This document shows positions 1-9,100 of a DNA stretch of 64,000 nt, one piece after another. Each line of letters starts with the position of its first letter. The stretch's first letter is position 1. Below the pieces are notes generated by a model. That model saw only the letters and a list, made by a program, of their open reading frames with translations, was not told the origin of the DNA and did no database searches. The DNA is taken from positions 1 to 64,000 of the forward strand of contig NZ_SJSN01000002.1 of assembly GCF_004331675.1 (NCBI RefSeq), in the 5' to 3' direction. The translations under genes were made by a program, and so were the position numbers. Source of the stretch: Pedobacter frigidisoli (lineage in GTDB: Bacteria > Bacteroidota > Bacteroidia > Sphingobacteriales > Sphingobacteriaceae).

Positions 1-77
1 ACTACTACGTCGATAGGCTACAGATGTAAAGGTGGCGACACCATAGTCGAGTAGTACTAATCATCCGAGGCTTTCAA
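1..77 (+). rRNA. 23S ribosomal RNA, 3' end (partial)
   Basis: The first bases match the conserved 3' terminal segment of Bacteroidota 23S rRNA, including the stretch reading GTAGTACTAATCATCCGAGG before a CTTTC end. The 5' part of the gene lies outside the window. The 3' boundary is estimated from family knowledge, give or take a few bases. A 5S gene follows about 80 bases downstream on the same strand, as in a normal 16S-23S-5S operon. Confidence 0.93.
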
Positions 78-158
78 AGGCAACATACTGTTGTTTGCTC
101 CTCTAACTAACTTCTTCCAATAATATGTCATTTAAGCTGATAAGCTTATCTAAAGAAA

Positions 159-271
<113 letters not shown>

Positions 272-301
272 CTTAAAAGCCCAAGAGGCGTTTAACAAGA
301 G

Positions 302-330
302 CCCCGTCAGCAACAGCTGATGGGGTTTCT
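302..330 (+). terminator. rRNA operon terminator
   Basis: A ten-base-pair stem (302-311 with 316-325) around an AACA loop is followed by TTTCTTC. One pair is a G-T wobble. Its place 31 bases after the 5S gene fits the end of the rRNA transcript. Confidence 0.85.
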
Positions 331-903
331 TCGTATATAAGGGTTTTTTAAGGCTCCCACGTATTATCTTATAGGGCGCCCACGACATGGATGGTAGCTC
401 ACGTCCCGGCCAACCAGGCCCGATGGGACGGAAATCCCTTTTGTTGTGCGAGCCATTCCTCCCACCACCTGCTATCCACAAAAGGTTGGAGGTACAGCGG
501 GACAGGACTCAAAAACATGCTACTGATAGTGCCCTTCACATCAATGGCTAATATTTGTTCTTTTATATGGAGAAAGTACTTGTATAACCCTAACTTCGGC
601 CTACATAAATTATTGGCAGCTGTGCAAACGTTTATAATTTACATGACTGAGACTCTCTTAGAGAACAGCTTATTACTTACCTGCCTTACTAAAAGATTAA
701 AAGGCAGTATAGCAGGAACTAAATGCTTACGGTTTATTGGACGCCATAAATAGTAGCCCAATTTATCTCTAGTTAATTCAGTTGATTAGTAAGAAGACAG
801 TTTTTATAAGAAAATTGCAACGGTAAGATTAAAACTCTTATGGAATAATAAGAGTATTTCGAGCTAACCAAACGGAATATTTACACCCTTATAAAAAATA
901 TTT
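331..903. other. rRNA operon downstream spacer, no gene supported
   Basis: No gene is supported here. A 120-codon open frame (391-753, plus) shows no recognisable domain, unusual composition for this genome and no start signal, so I treat it as chance. The part at 400-470 reads like the GC-rich intergenic repeats elsewhere in the window: GTCCC at 403 and GGGAC at 425 can pair, and its minus strand resembles the CCAATCCGGCC stretch of repeat family A. The relationship is degenerate and uncertain. Confidence 0.4.
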
Positions 904-934
904 AAACAAAAAAGCCATCATTTCTGATGGCTTT
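904..934 (-). terminator. Terminator after tRNA-Leu(UAA), copy 1
   Basis: A perfect ten-base-pair stem (911-920 with 925-934, loop TTTC) is followed on the minus strand by a T-rich tract. It ends the tRNA-Gly/tRNA-Leu transcript. The same hairpin recurs in the duplicated copy at 1566-1589. Confidence 0.8.
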
Positions 935-951
935 AGTTAGATTTTTTGAAG

Positions 952-1035
952 TACTCGGGGCGGGAATCGAACCCGCACGCCTTTGAAAGCACAGGATTTT
1001 AAGTCCTGCGTGTCTACCAGTTCCACCACCCGAGC
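952..1035 (-). tRNA. tRNA-Leu(UAA), copy 1
   Basis: The minus strand folds as a class II tRNA of 84 bases. The acceptor stem GCTCGGG pairs with CCCGAGT, the anticodon stem CAGGA/TCCTG holds a CTTAAAA loop with anticodon TAA, a variable arm follows, and the T loop is GTTCGATTC. CCA is not encoded. It is transcribed after tRNA-Gly(GCC), 70 bases upstream on this strand. Confidence 0.96.
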
Positions 1036-1079
1036 ATTAGTCTAATCCGAATGTTCGGTAAGATTAATGTTTAAAATAA

Positions 1080-1101
1080 ATGCTTTCTGGTAGGAAAGCA
1101 T
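1080..1101 (-). terminator. Hairpin after tRNA-Gly(GCC), copy 1
   Basis: ATGCTTTC (1080-1087) pairs with GAAAGCAT (1094-1101) around TGGTAG, followed on the minus strand by a T-rich stretch. It could be a weak terminator or a processing hairpin between the two tRNAs. The hairpin is kept in copy 2 (1736-1757). Confidence 0.5.
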
Positions 1102-1105
1102 TTAG

Positions 1106-1178
<73 letters not shown>

Positions 1179-1563
1179 AATTTAATACATAAACTGTATT
1201 CCTTTTGGGATTGCAAATATAGAAAATTAAGTTTCTATATCAAAAAATATTTGAAACTATTTTAATGTTAAGTTTACTTCATTCTTATTACTAATTATTG
1301 AGTCCCTGTATCGAAATTAGCCAAAGTATAAAAATAATGTCAAAATAATCAGCACAAACCGTCTAATATAATATATGGTATATAATTGAAAGGATGCCGA
1401 TATATCATTAATTCACGTTTTTTATTAAAGCATTTAACTTTTTATTTGATCTTTCATAAGCAGTTAATTGAATTTATTACAGGCGAGCCTGCTTTTTTTT
1501 ATTCAGTATTAAATTTGTTTAATAAGCATTTTACTCTAAAAACTCGTTTTTGAAAGCTAACAG
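1179..1563. other. Spacer between the two tRNA blocks
   Basis: This AT-rich stretch holds no gene I can support. A short stem CAGGC/GCCTG around 1480-1492, followed by eight T residues, resembles a plus-strand terminator, but its loop is only two bases and no plus-strand transcript is evident upstream. Confidence 0.4.
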
Positions 1564-1565
1564 AA

Positions 1566-1589
1566 AAAGCCATCATTTCTGATGGCTTT
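1566..1589 (-). terminator. Terminator after tRNA-Leu(UAA), copy 2
   Basis: The same ten-base-pair hairpin as at 911-934. On the minus strand it is followed by TTTTTCTG. Confidence 0.75.
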
Positions 1590-1606
1590 AGTTCGATTTT
1601 TTGAAG

Positions 1607-1690
1607 TACTCGGGGCGGGAATCGAACCCGCACGCCTTTGAAAGCACAGGATTTTAAGTCCTGCGTGTCTACCAGTTCCACCACCCGAGC
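1607..1690 (-). tRNA. tRNA-Leu(UAA), copy 2
   Basis: Identical over its full length to the tRNA at 952-1035: class II fold, anticodon TAA, 84 bases, no encoded CCA. It is part of the duplicated block and so adds a second gene dose of this tRNA. Confidence 0.96.
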
Positions 1691-1761
1691 ATTAGTCTAT
1701 TCCGAATGTTCGGTAAGATTAATGTTTTAAAACAAATGCTTTCTGGTAGGAAAGCATTTAG

Positions 1762-1834
<73 letters not shown>

Positions 1835-1926
1835 AATAACAAACAGATATGCCGTTTCGTTTTGGTGATGCAAATATAGACAGATTTATATTTTTGTCAA
1901 GGGATTTCTTATTAAAAATTTAATAT

Positions 1927-2415
1927 TTAGTTTAAATTGCTGGCTTTCAGTGCAAGTAAAATTAAATCATTTTCAAATCCTCTTCCCTGAAGATAGGTCA
2001 TCAGCTTATATTTTCTTTTTAATGGATTCGATTCGGTTAAAGTGTTGTCCTTTTTTATCGCAAGATTTTCTAAAGTTTGCATGTAATCATCATCATCCAA
2101 ACTGTATAGCGCTTTTTGCAAAATCCTATCGGGAACGCCCTTCAATTTCAAACCTTGTTTTATCTTAACACGGCCCCACTTTTTAATGTTGAATTTGCCT
2201 GAAGCATAAGATTTCGCAAAACGTTCTTCATTAAGGAAATTGTTCGTAATCAAGTCTGATAAAATCTCTTCGAGTTCATCGCCTCGCATTCCCCATTCCA
2301 CCAATTTGTAACGAACTTCCTTTTGCGAGCGCTCCTGATAAACACAAAAACTTTCTGCTTTGGCTAAAGCCTGTTTTTTATCTAATATTGCGCCCTCTTG
2401 TTTACCACTTTTCAT
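1927..2415 (-). CDS. recX: RecX-like regulator of RecA
   Basis: A 162-residue cytoplasmic protein of the RecX family, which binds RecA filaments and limits recombinase activity. The N-terminal part has the family pattern of helical repeats with the A-x-x-Y/F-x-x-x-R/E-S-x-x-E-V-R-x-K-L signature around residues 19-45, and a second repeat around F-x-x-E-R-F-A at 60-66. Length is usual for the family. The start ATG is the first in frame and leaves 61 bases to the divergent murF-alr gene, so the two share an intergenic promoter region. No recA lies in the window. Confidence 0.85.
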   Translation of the reverse strand: MKSGKQEGAILDKKQALAKAESFCVYQERSQKEVRYKLVEWGMRGDELEEILSDLITNNFLNEERFAKSYASGKFNIKKWGRVKIKQGLKLKGVPDRILQKALYSLDDDDYMQTLENLAIKKDNTLTESNPLKRKYKLMTYLQGRGFENDLILLALKASNLN

Positions 2416-2476
2416 AATTAATTACTGAAATTCGTAAAAATAAAAACGATTACCGTATTTTTCTGAATATAATAAA

Positions 2477-4936
2477 ATGCAGAACCCCATATATACCATT
2501 TCTAAGATTGCTGAAATTTTAAATGCTGATGCCAGATTAGTTCATAAACAGGTTATTATTCAATATTTAGTGATTGATAGTCGCTCAGTTTTGGTGCCAG
2601 AAAATTCTTTGTTTTTTGCATTGTCTTCGCATCGCGACGGGCACGAATTTATTAAAGATGCATATAGTAAGGATATTCGGAATTTCGTTATTACAGAAGA
2701 AAAATACATTAATGAATGTCCTGACTGCAATTTTATAATCGTTGATAATGCATTAGCTGCTTTGCAAAAATTGGCAATTGAACATCGAAATCATTTTAAT
2801 TTAAAAACGATTGGCATCACGGGAAGTAACGGGAAAACAATTGTTAAGGAATGGCTATATCAGCTTTTAGCAGCAGATTATAATATCGTTCGCAGTCCGA
2901 AAAGCTACAATTCACAAATTGGAGTGCCGCTTTCTGTTTGGCAAATTGATGCTGATAATACATTAGCCATTTTCGAGGCCGGCATTTCTGCAGTGAACGA
3001 AATGGAAACCCTAGCTGAAATCATTCATCCTCAGATTGGTATTTTAACCAATATTGGTGAAGCTCATGCGGAGGGTTTCACTAGTAAAAGAGAAAAACTC
3101 ACTGAAAAGTTAAAATTATTTAAAGGCTCGGATTTGTTTATTTATTCTCCGGATTATGTGACTGAAATCAATTTCAAAGATTTACCCGGGAAAAAGCAGT
3201 TTAGCTGGAGCAGTAAACAAGGCGCTGATTTACGAATTATCGCAGTTGAGCCCATTGAGGGAAATTGTTATTTACGGGCAATTTATGAGGATATGGAAAT
3301 AGAATGCATGTTGCCTTTTAAGGATAAGGCATCAATAGAAAACGGAATGATTTGTTGGGCAACATTGCTGGCTCTGGGTTATTCGGCAGAAGAGGCAGAT
3401 TTACGTTTAGAAAAATTGAGCCATGTAAGTATGCGACTGGAACTCAAAAATGGCATTAATCAATGTTCTATCATTGATGATTCTTACAGCGCAGATATTT
3501 CTTCTCTGGCTATCGCCTTGGATTTTTTAAACCAACAAAATCAACATCCTAAGAAAACCGTAATTCTATCCGAGCTATTTGAAACCGGACAAGATGATTT
3601 GGATTTGTACACCGAAATTGCAGATTTGCTGGCGCAGAAGAAAGTAAATCGCTTAATAGGAATTGGAACTCATATTGCTAAATATGCTCAACTTTTCAAA
3701 TTCGAAACTCAATTTTTTGAGGATACAAATGCTTTTATGGAGGCTTTCCCGGGCTTGCAATTTAGCCACGAAACTATTTTGGTAAAAGGAGCTAGGCGTT
3801 TTGAATTTGGAAGAATCAGTAAACTTTTAACCCAAAAAATTCATGATACGGTTTTAGAAATCGACCTAAATGCAATGGTTGGGAACTTGCAGTTCTATCG
3901 TTCCAAAATTAAACCCGGCGTAAAAATTATGGCGATGGTTAAGGCTTTTTCTTATGGAAGCGGCAGCTTTGAAATTGCGAATTTATTGCAATTTCACAAG
4001 GTAGATTATTTGGCGGTAGCCTATGCGGATGAGGGCATCGCCCTGCGAAAAGCCGGCATTACTTTGCCCATTATGGTGATGAGTCCTGAAGAATCTGCGT
4101 TTGAAGCGATTATCACACATAATTTAGAACCCGAAATTTATAGTTTGGAGATTTTGAATAGTTTCATAAACGCACTTTCAGATTATGATTTTGATTATCC
4201 AATCCATATTAAAATCGACAGTGGTATGCACCGTTTGGGTTTTGATAATGGTGAAATTGATGAATTATCAGAACTATTAAAAGATTCTCAACGTGTAAAG
4301 GTTCAGAGTATATTTTCGCATCTGGTAGCCAGCGGAGAGGCCGAACATGACGGCTTTACGCTGCACCAAATCGTAAAATTTAAAATCATTGCAAACGAAT
4401 TAATAGATGTTTTAGGTTACAAACCAATCCTCCATATTGCGAACACTTCAGGTATTAGTCGTTGGCCCGACGGACAAATGGATATGGTGCGTTTAGGAAT
4501 TGGATTGTATGGCTTCGATTCTGCCTTGGCAAATAACCGCGGACTACAAACTACAATGGTATTAAAAACGACAGTTACGCAAGTTAAAACATTGGATGCA
4601 GGAGAAACTGTTGGCTACAGCAGGAGAGGTGTAATGCCTAACGGTGGTAAAATTGCAACGGTTAAAATCGGCTACGCAGATGGTTACAATCGTGCTTTCG
4701 GAAATGGTGTCGGTAAAATGCTCATTAATGGTAACTTAGTTCCAACCATTGGCTCCATTTGTATGGATATGACAATGCTGGACATTAACGGTATTGATGT
4801 AAAGCCAGGCGATGAGGCAATCGTTTTTAATCAGGAACATAATATTATGGAATTGGCTAAACAAATCAATACCATTCCATACGAAATCCTGACAAACATT
4901 TCTCAAAGGGTAAAGAGGGTTTATTTTTATGAATAA
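2477..4936 (+). CDS. Fused MurF ligase / alanine racemase
   Basis: An 819-residue fusion of two peptidoglycan-precursor enzymes. The N-terminal half is a Mur ligase (MurF, UDP-MurNAc-tripeptide:D-Ala-D-Ala ligase) with ATP-binding loop GITGSNGKT at residues 113-121 and the family motif EAGISAVNEM. The C-terminal half, from about 455, is a fold-III alanine racemase: the PLP lysine lies in MVKAFSYG (about K489), the second catalytic tyrosine in VGYSRRG (about 713), followed by GYADGY and CMDMTM. Fusions of this type are known in Bacteroidota. They join D-Ala supply to its use, although D-Ala-D-Ala ligase is not encoded nearby. The ATG at 2477 fits the usual N-terminus of MurF. Confidence 0.95.
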   Translation: MQNPIYTISKIAEILNADARLVHKQVIIQYLVIDSRSVLVPENSLFFALSSHRDGHEFIKDAYSKDIRNFVITEEKYINECPDCNFIIVDNALAALQKLAIEHRNHFNLKTIGITGSNGKTIVKEWLYQLLAADYNIVRSPKSYNSQIGVPLSVWQIDADNTLAIFEAGISAVNEMETLAEIIHPQIGILTNIGEAHAEGFTSKREKLTEKLKLFKGSDLFIYSPDYVTEINFKDLPGKKQFSWSSKQGADLRIIAVEPIEGNCYLRAIYEDMEIECMLPFKDKASIENGMICWATLLALGYSAEEADLRLEKLSHVSMRLELKNGINQCSIIDDSYSADISSLAIALDFLNQQNQHPKKTVILSELFETGQDDLDLYTEIADLLAQKKVNRLIGIGTHIAKYAQLFKFETQFFEDTNAFMEAFPGLQFSHETILVKGARRFEFGRISKLLTQKIHDTVLEIDLNAMVGNLQFYRSKIKPGVKIMAMVKAFSYGSGSFEIANLLQFHKVDYLAVAYADEGIALRKAGITLPIMVMSPEESAFEAIITHNLEPEIYSLEILNSFINALSDYDFDYPIHIKIDSGMHRLGFDNGEIDELSELLKDSQRVKVQSIFSHLVASGEAEHDGFTLHQIVKFKIIANELIDVLGYKPILHIANTSGISRWPDGQMDMVRLGIGLYGFDSALANNRGLQTTMVLKTTVTQVKTLDAGETVGYSRRGVMPNGGKIATVKIGYADGYNRAFGNGVGKMLINGNLVPTIGSICMDMTMLDINGIDVKPGDEAIVFNQEHNIMELAKQINTIPYEILTNISQRVKRVYFYE

Positions 4937-5062
4937 AACAATTGCTAAATTGTCATATTGCTGAATTGCCGGCGATGCTTATAGAATTTATTGATATTTA
5001 AATATTAAACAATTGAGCCATCAAACAATTTAACAATTCTAATCTATTAGCCTTATTTTTCA

Positions 5063-5070
5063 TAAGTTTG
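5063..5070 (+). promoter_or_regulatory. Candidate -7 box of the DUF502 gene
   Basis: TAAGTTTG matches the Bacteroidota -7 consensus TAnnTTTG exactly and ends four bases before the start codon at 5075. This spacing predicts a transcript beginning at or just before the ATG. I see no clear TTTG -33 element at the usual distance. Confidence 0.5.
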
Positions 5071-5074
5071 CAGC

Positions 5075-5665
5075 ATGAACAAAGTCGGGAAAGCTATTTT
5101 AAACTATTTAATTAAAGGTTTATTAATTGTTGTACCCATTGCTGTGAGTATTTTTATTGTAGTTTGGGCAGTTACTACTGTAGATAGCTGGTTAAATGTC
5201 AATAATATACTTGGTGTAAATCCTCTAACTGGTGAAAGCAGAAACATTCCCGGTTTAGGCCTGCTTACCGTTTTAACCATCATTTTATTAGCCGGAATCT
5301 TCGTAACTAATTTAGTTACCGAGCCGATGTACAATTGGTTTCAGCGAATCATGCATCGTTTGCCATTACTTAATTTTATCTATTCATCTATAAAAGATTT
5401 AACTGAGGCTTTTGTAGGCGATGAAAAAAAATTTAATCATCCGGTGATCGTAGAAGTGGAGGGAGGCCTAAGAAAAATTGGTTTCCTCACGCAAAATGAT
5501 TTACATAAACTCGATTTGCCTGACGATGTAGCGGTGTACTTTCCGCTTTCTTATTCCTTTGCAGGTCAGCTTTGTATCGTAAAACGAGATAAGGTTAAAG
5601 ATTTAAATATGAGTGCTGCAGATGCGATGAAATTAGTCGTAAGTGGTGGGGTGAGTGGACTTTAA
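5075..5665 (+). CDS. DUF502 family membrane protein
   Basis: A 196-residue inner-membrane protein of the DUF502 family, whose function is not established. Two hydrophobic segments, at about residues 11-33 and 61-80, are followed by a soluble region with family-typical stretches such as PLLNFIYSSIKDL (about 97-109) and VAVYFPLSYSFAGQLCIV (about 153-170). Length is normal. It follows murF-alr on the same strand after 138 bases, so it is probably transcribed from its own promoter. Homologues are found in bacteria and plants. I do not assign a role. Confidence 0.8.
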   Translation: MNKVGKAILNYLIKGLLIVVPIAVSIFIVVWAVTTVDSWLNVNNILGVNPLTGESRNIPGLGLLTVLTIILLAGIFVTNLVTEPMYNWFQRIMHRLPLLNFIYSSIKDLTEAFVGDEKKFNHPVIVEVEGGLRKIGFLTQNDLHKLDLPDDVAVYFPLSYSFAGQLCIVKRDKVKDLNMSAADAMKLVVSGGVSGL

Positions 5666-5691
5666 ATTATTCGTCTTTCAGTATAGCTTTT

Positions 5692-5869
5692 GTTTTTGTC
5701 TTGGCCAGACGGGCTTTTTTCTTTTTGACAACAAAAAGAAACAAAAATTGCCGGCTGAAAATTTTTCTATTAAAGTCAGTAGTTCGGCTTGGACCGTATA
5801 TCCCGAAAAATTTGTTAGGCCGGATTGGAGTTAAACGTAGATGGAATGGTAAGGCTTTTTTGGGTGGAT
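5692..5869 (+). repeat. Dispersed repeat family A, copy 1
   Basis: This intergenic element of about 170 bp recurs at 16091-16261 and 18896-19065. Shared parts are the CTGGCCGGACGGGC-like start, a hairpin, the stretch ending AAATTTGTTAGGCCGGATT, and a GTAGATGGAATGG-like tail. Here the hairpin is TTTCTTTTTG/CAAAAAGAAA (5718-5727 with 5732-5741), one pair longer than in the other copies. Open frames through it (5701-5967, 5904-6092) are not counted as genes. Confidence 0.8.
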
Positions 5870-6065
5870 ATGCAAAGTTGGAAATTTACATGGACTTTAT
5901 TTTTTGCTCCATGCTTTCCCTCTTTGGAGGGGGCAGGGGGAGGATTTTGATCTATTGCTCATTTTGACCTCTTGCTATTTTGCGTTAACGATGAAAGTGG
6001 CATCCTTTTTGGCTTTTTCTGCCAAAAAGATAAAACGGACAGCGTGTAAAAACGCCCAAATAATG
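5870..6065. other. Repeat-rich spacer
   Basis: No gene is supported. A G-rich stretch at 5920-5945 (CCCTCTTTGGAGGG with GGCAGGGGGAGG) resembles other such stretches at 16051, 17525 and 22306. A hairpin-like segment near 6008-6035 (CTTTTTGGC with GCCAAAAAG) probably belongs to another common intergenic repeat of this group. Confidence 0.45.
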
Positions 6066-6560
6066 CTAAAAAATCCCCCTACCCGTAAATAATATAAACA
6101 TCAAAATAACAAATGCGAAAAGTATTCTGGTGTAATATTCTCTGATAAATAAACCCGTCAAAATCAAAACATCATCATCAACATTGCTATGAATCAAGCC
6201 ATTTCCTGTTGAAGAATTATAAATAACTTGTTTGTCTTTATGATTATTTATCGACCAGCGGCTTAACCAGCTATTTTGAAAACTCCAATCGAATTCCTCA
6301 CCTGAAGTGAAAAATATTTTTGCCTTAAAACTTAACCAATCGTAGCGGATTATTGCCAAAACTTCGTTTTTATTATTGAGGATTTTGGTCTCTGGATTTG
6401 AGTATCCCTCGCTTTTTAAAAGATAAATTCCACCCTGTGTTGTAGCTATTGCCGAGTTTTTAAGCGAACTAAAATTGATAGAAAATTTCAGCAATGAATT
6501 GCCAATTACTTGATAATTGCTATCAAATAAACCTTTTCTCCAATTTAGTGTTTGCTCCAT
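6066..6560 (-). CDS. Uncharacterised protein with C-terminal membrane anchor
   Basis: A 164-residue protein that I cannot assign. There is no signal peptide. The first 140 residues look like a beta-rich domain, with alternating strands such as LLKFSINFSS, EVLAIIRYDW and KAKIFFTSGE. A single hydrophobic segment close to the C-terminus (about 143-160) would anchor it in the inner membrane, leaving most of it in the cytoplasm. The strand pattern is reminiscent of tubby-C/LURP-one-like folds, but this is only a guess. It stands alone, with a strong bidirectional terminator upstream at 6681. Confidence 0.6.
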   Translation of the reverse strand: MEQTLNWRKGLFDSNYQVIGNSLLKFSINFSSLKNSAIATTQGGIYLLKSEGYSNPETKILNNKNEVLAIIRYDWLSFKAKIFFTSGEEFDWSFQNSWLSRWSINNHKDKQVIYNSSTGNGLIHSNVDDDVLILTGLFIREYYTRILFAFVILMFILFTGRGIF

Positions 6561-6680
6561 ATTTTCAGGATGTTTGAATTTTATCTTTTGAACTTCTTAT
6601 AAACAAAAAAGAGCGATTTTGTTTTGTAGTGGTTAGAGTTAAGTATTCAATACATGTTACAGCCAAATTATAAGCGTACA

Positions 6681-6712
6681 AAAAAAGTGCTTACGTAAAC
6701 AAGCACTTTTTT
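6681..6712. terminator. Bidirectional terminator hairpin
   Basis: AAAAAAGTGCTT (6681-6692) pairs perfectly with AAGCACTTTTTT (6701-6712) around an eight-base loop. It lies between two minus-strand genes and would end the LOG-gene transcript. The symmetric A and T tracts would allow it to act in both directions. Confidence 0.8.
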
Positions 6713-6798
6713 GGAATTATTGAATTTTAAATAATTGATTTATTGAATGAAAACCCAAAGGTAAAATCTAATAATTATGGTTTAACTTTTTTAACCTG

Positions 6799-6865
6799 CT
6801 AAATCCTGACAATCTTATAATCCTTTAATCCTGTTTAAAATCCTTTAATCCTGGTCTAATCCTGG
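6799..6865. repeat. Short tandem motif AATCCTG
   Basis: The heptamer-like unit AATCCTG or AATCCTT occurs six times in about 65 bases, in the form AATCCTTTAATCCTG and variants. It runs right up to the stop codon of the LOG gene. Similar short arrays are common between Bacteroidota genes. No function is evident. Confidence 0.55.
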
Positions 6866-7573
6866 TTAAAAATTCGGTTTAAGTACATACTTATCATAGA
6901 ACCTGAAGATATGTTCTGCGGCCTCTTCAGCGGTATCTACAAGGCGGAATAAATTCAAATCTTCTTCATGAATGTTATGTTCTTTCTGCAACATAGTTCC
7001 TTTAATCCAATCGATTAATCCGCTCCAGTAATCTTTACCTAAAAGAACAATCGGGAAACGGGCAATTTTACCGGTTTGAATTAACGTCAGCGCCTCAAAA
7101 AGTTCATCCATTGTTCCAAAACCTCCAGGTAAAACCACAAAACCCTGACTATATTTCATAAACATTACCTTACGAACAAAGAAATAATCGAACTCCAACA
7201 ATTTATTATGGTCAATATATTTATTGTGGAATTGTTCAAAAGGCAATTCGATATTTAAACCTACCGATTTACCGCCGTTGGTATAAGCGCCTTTGTTTCC
7301 GGCCTCCATTATACCTGGACCACCGCCTGTAATCACTCCGTAACCACGGTCTGTAAGTAATTTACCACACTGTTCTGCTAACTGATAGTACCTGTTTGTT
7401 TCTGCTGTACGGGCAGAACCGTAAATGGTAACACAAGGGCCAATTTTTGCTAGTTTTTCAAAACCATCTACAAATTCGGCCATTATTTTAAAAATCTGCC
7501 AGGAATCTGTTACTTTAATTTCTTGCCAATCTTTATTTTCAAAAGCACTTCTAATTTTTTCTTCACTCGTCAT
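6866..7573 (-). CDS. LOG-family nucleoside 5'-monophosphate phosphoribohydrolase
   Basis: A 235-residue cytoplasmic Rossmann-fold enzyme of the TIGR00730/LOG family, whose characterised members split nucleoside 5'-monophosphates (cytokinin or purine type) into base and ribose 5-phosphate. The diagnostic motif PGGFGTMDE is at residues 149-157, GSARTAE at about 52-58, and the phosphate-binding GGGPGIMEAGNKGA at 83-96. Length is in the family range. It begins 18 bases after the symporter gene on the same strand and is probably co-transcribed with it, which may hint at a shared nucleoside or base substrate. That link is inference. Confidence 0.87.
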   Translation of the reverse strand: MTSEEKIRSAFENKDWQEIKVTDSWQIFKIMAEFVDGFEKLAKIGPCVTIYGSARTAETNRYYQLAEQCGKLLTDRGYGVITGGGPGIMEAGNKGAYTNGGKSVGLNIELPFEQFHNKYIDHNKLLEFDYFFVRKVMFMKYSQGFVVLPGGFGTMDELFEALTLIQTGKIARFPIVLLGKDYWSGLIDWIKGTMLQKEHNIHEEDLNLFRLVDTAEEAAEHIFRFYDKYVLKPNF

Positions 7574-7591
7574 ATATACTGTATTCTAATA

Positions 7592-9100
7592 TTAAAATTT
7601 GGTTTGCGCATCAGTTTTTTTGCTGATGAGAAGCAAGCCGATAAATGTGATTAAACCGTTAATTAAAATCAGTTCAACACTAAAAACATAGCCGCCCAAT
7701 ATTTCTTTGGAATAGCTTGAAAGCAAGTAACATAAAAAAGGCGATAAAATGCAAACTATCGGCACTAATTTATCATGTAAACCACGCTTTTTTACAAACA
7801 AACCAAAACTGTAAAGGCCTAAAAGTGGTCCGTAGGTGTAGGAGGCGATGGTAAAAATTAAACTCACCACCGATGAACTGTTCAGCGCATTAATTACAAT
7901 GATGACCAAAAACATCAAAATAGAGAAAGCAACGTGAACCGTGTGGCGCTTTTTAACGGCGTCTTTTGCATCAATATTTTCTTTCTTTGCCATCCCTAAA
8001 AAGTCCACACAAAATGAGGTTGTTAAAGCCGTTAGGGCCGAATCTGTCGTAGCGAAAGTTGCAGCCGTTAAACCTAACATAAAAATTATTGCCGGCACTG
8101 CGCCTAAATTATTTAATGCAATTTCGGGGAATAGTAAATCTGTTCTCGGCTTTCCCGTGATGTGGTCTAATGGAATATCGATACCATTTTTAGCTGCGAA
8201 AATGTATAATAAAGCACCTACACTTAAAAAGAAAACATTTAAAATAACAAACACACCCGTAAAGGTGAACATGTTTTTTTGCGCCTCTTTAATAGTGCCC
8301 ATGCTCAGGTTTTTCTGCATTAAATCCTGGTCTAAACCTGTCATGGCAATGGTTACAAAAATACCACCGATAAATTGTTTACTGAAATACCATTTGTTGG
8401 TTAAGAAATCATCCCAAAAGAAAATCTTCGAATAACTACTGCTTTTGATGGTTTCAAATGCCTGAGGGATATTTAAATCCAAACTGCTGCAGATAAAATA
8501 AATGGATAAGAAAACCGATAAAACCAGGAAAAACGTTTGCAAAGTATCGGTAATGATAATGGTTTTTAAGCCGCCTTTAAACGTGTACGACCAAATTAAG
8601 GCTAAAGAAATTAATACGGTTAACCAAAACGGAACGCCATAATTATCGAAGATAAAACGCTGTAAAACGATTACCACCAGGTACAATCTGGTTGCCGAAC
8701 CCAATGTTCTGCTCAGCAAAAATATCGATGCTGCTGTTTTGTAACTGTAATGCCCTAAACGTTGCTCAATGTAACTGTAAATGGATGTTAATTTCATCCG
8801 ATAATAGAGCGGCAGTAAAACGGTACAGATGATTATGAAACCGACGGCATTCCCTAAAACGAACTGAAAATATTGAAATTGGTTGCCTGCAGGTGCACCA
8901 ACTTCTCCCGGTACAGAAATAAAGGTTACGCCCGAAAGTGCAGTTCCAATCATTCCAAAGGCCACTAAATACCATTTGGAGTTCCTATTTGCAACGAAAA
9001 ACGAGTTGTTATCCGATGAATCTTTCGAGGTTACAAATGAAATAATTATCAGCACTAAAAAGTATCCGATTAAAAAGCACAAGAGGATGGTTGGCGACAT
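7592..9100 (-). CDS. Sodium:solute symporter (SSS family)
   Basis: A 502-residue inner-membrane transporter with about thirteen hydrophobic segments spread over the whole length. The family pattern is clear: an N-terminal region with FVANRNSKWYLVAFGMIGTA, then GVTFISVPGE in the second segment, and TGLDQDLMQKNLS around residue 255, typical of the SSS family, which couples solute uptake to sodium. The substrate cannot be read from the sequence. The ATG start gives a first membrane segment at residues 4-22. It is the first gene of a probable two-gene operon with the LOG hydrolase. Confidence 0.88.
   Translation of the reverse strand: MSPTILLCFLIGYFLVLIIISFVTSKDSSDNNSFFVANRNSKWYLVAFGMIGTALSGVTFISVPGEVGAPAGNQFQYFQFVLGNAVGFIIICTVLLPLYYRMKLTSIYSYIEQRLGHYSYKTAASIFLLSRTLGSATRLYLVVIVLQRFIFDNYGVPFWLTVLISLALIWSYTFKGGLKTIIITDTLQTFFLVLSVFLSIYFICSSLDLNIPQAFETIKSSSYSKIFFWDDFLTNKWYFSKQFIGGIFVTIAMTGLDQDLMQKNLSMGTIKEAQKNMFTFTGVFVILNVFFLSVGALLYIFAAKNGIDIPLDHITGKPRTDLLFPEIALNNLGAVPAIIFMLGLTAATFATTDSALTALTTSFCVDFLGMAKKENIDAKDAVKKRHTVHVAFSILMFLVIIVINALNSSSVVSLIFTIASYTYGPLLGLYSFGLFVKKRGLHDKLVPIVCILSPFLCYLLSSYSKEILGGYVFSVELILINGLITFIGLLLISKKTDAQTKF

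Noticed and set aside
391..753. 120-codon open frame after the rRNA operon
   Set aside because: No recognisable domain, odd composition and overlap with degenerate intergenic repeat; no promoter or start signal.
5701..6092. Open frames of 88 and 62 codons
   Set aside because: They lie within repeat family A and a G-rich spacer, and corresponding frames are not kept in the other copies.
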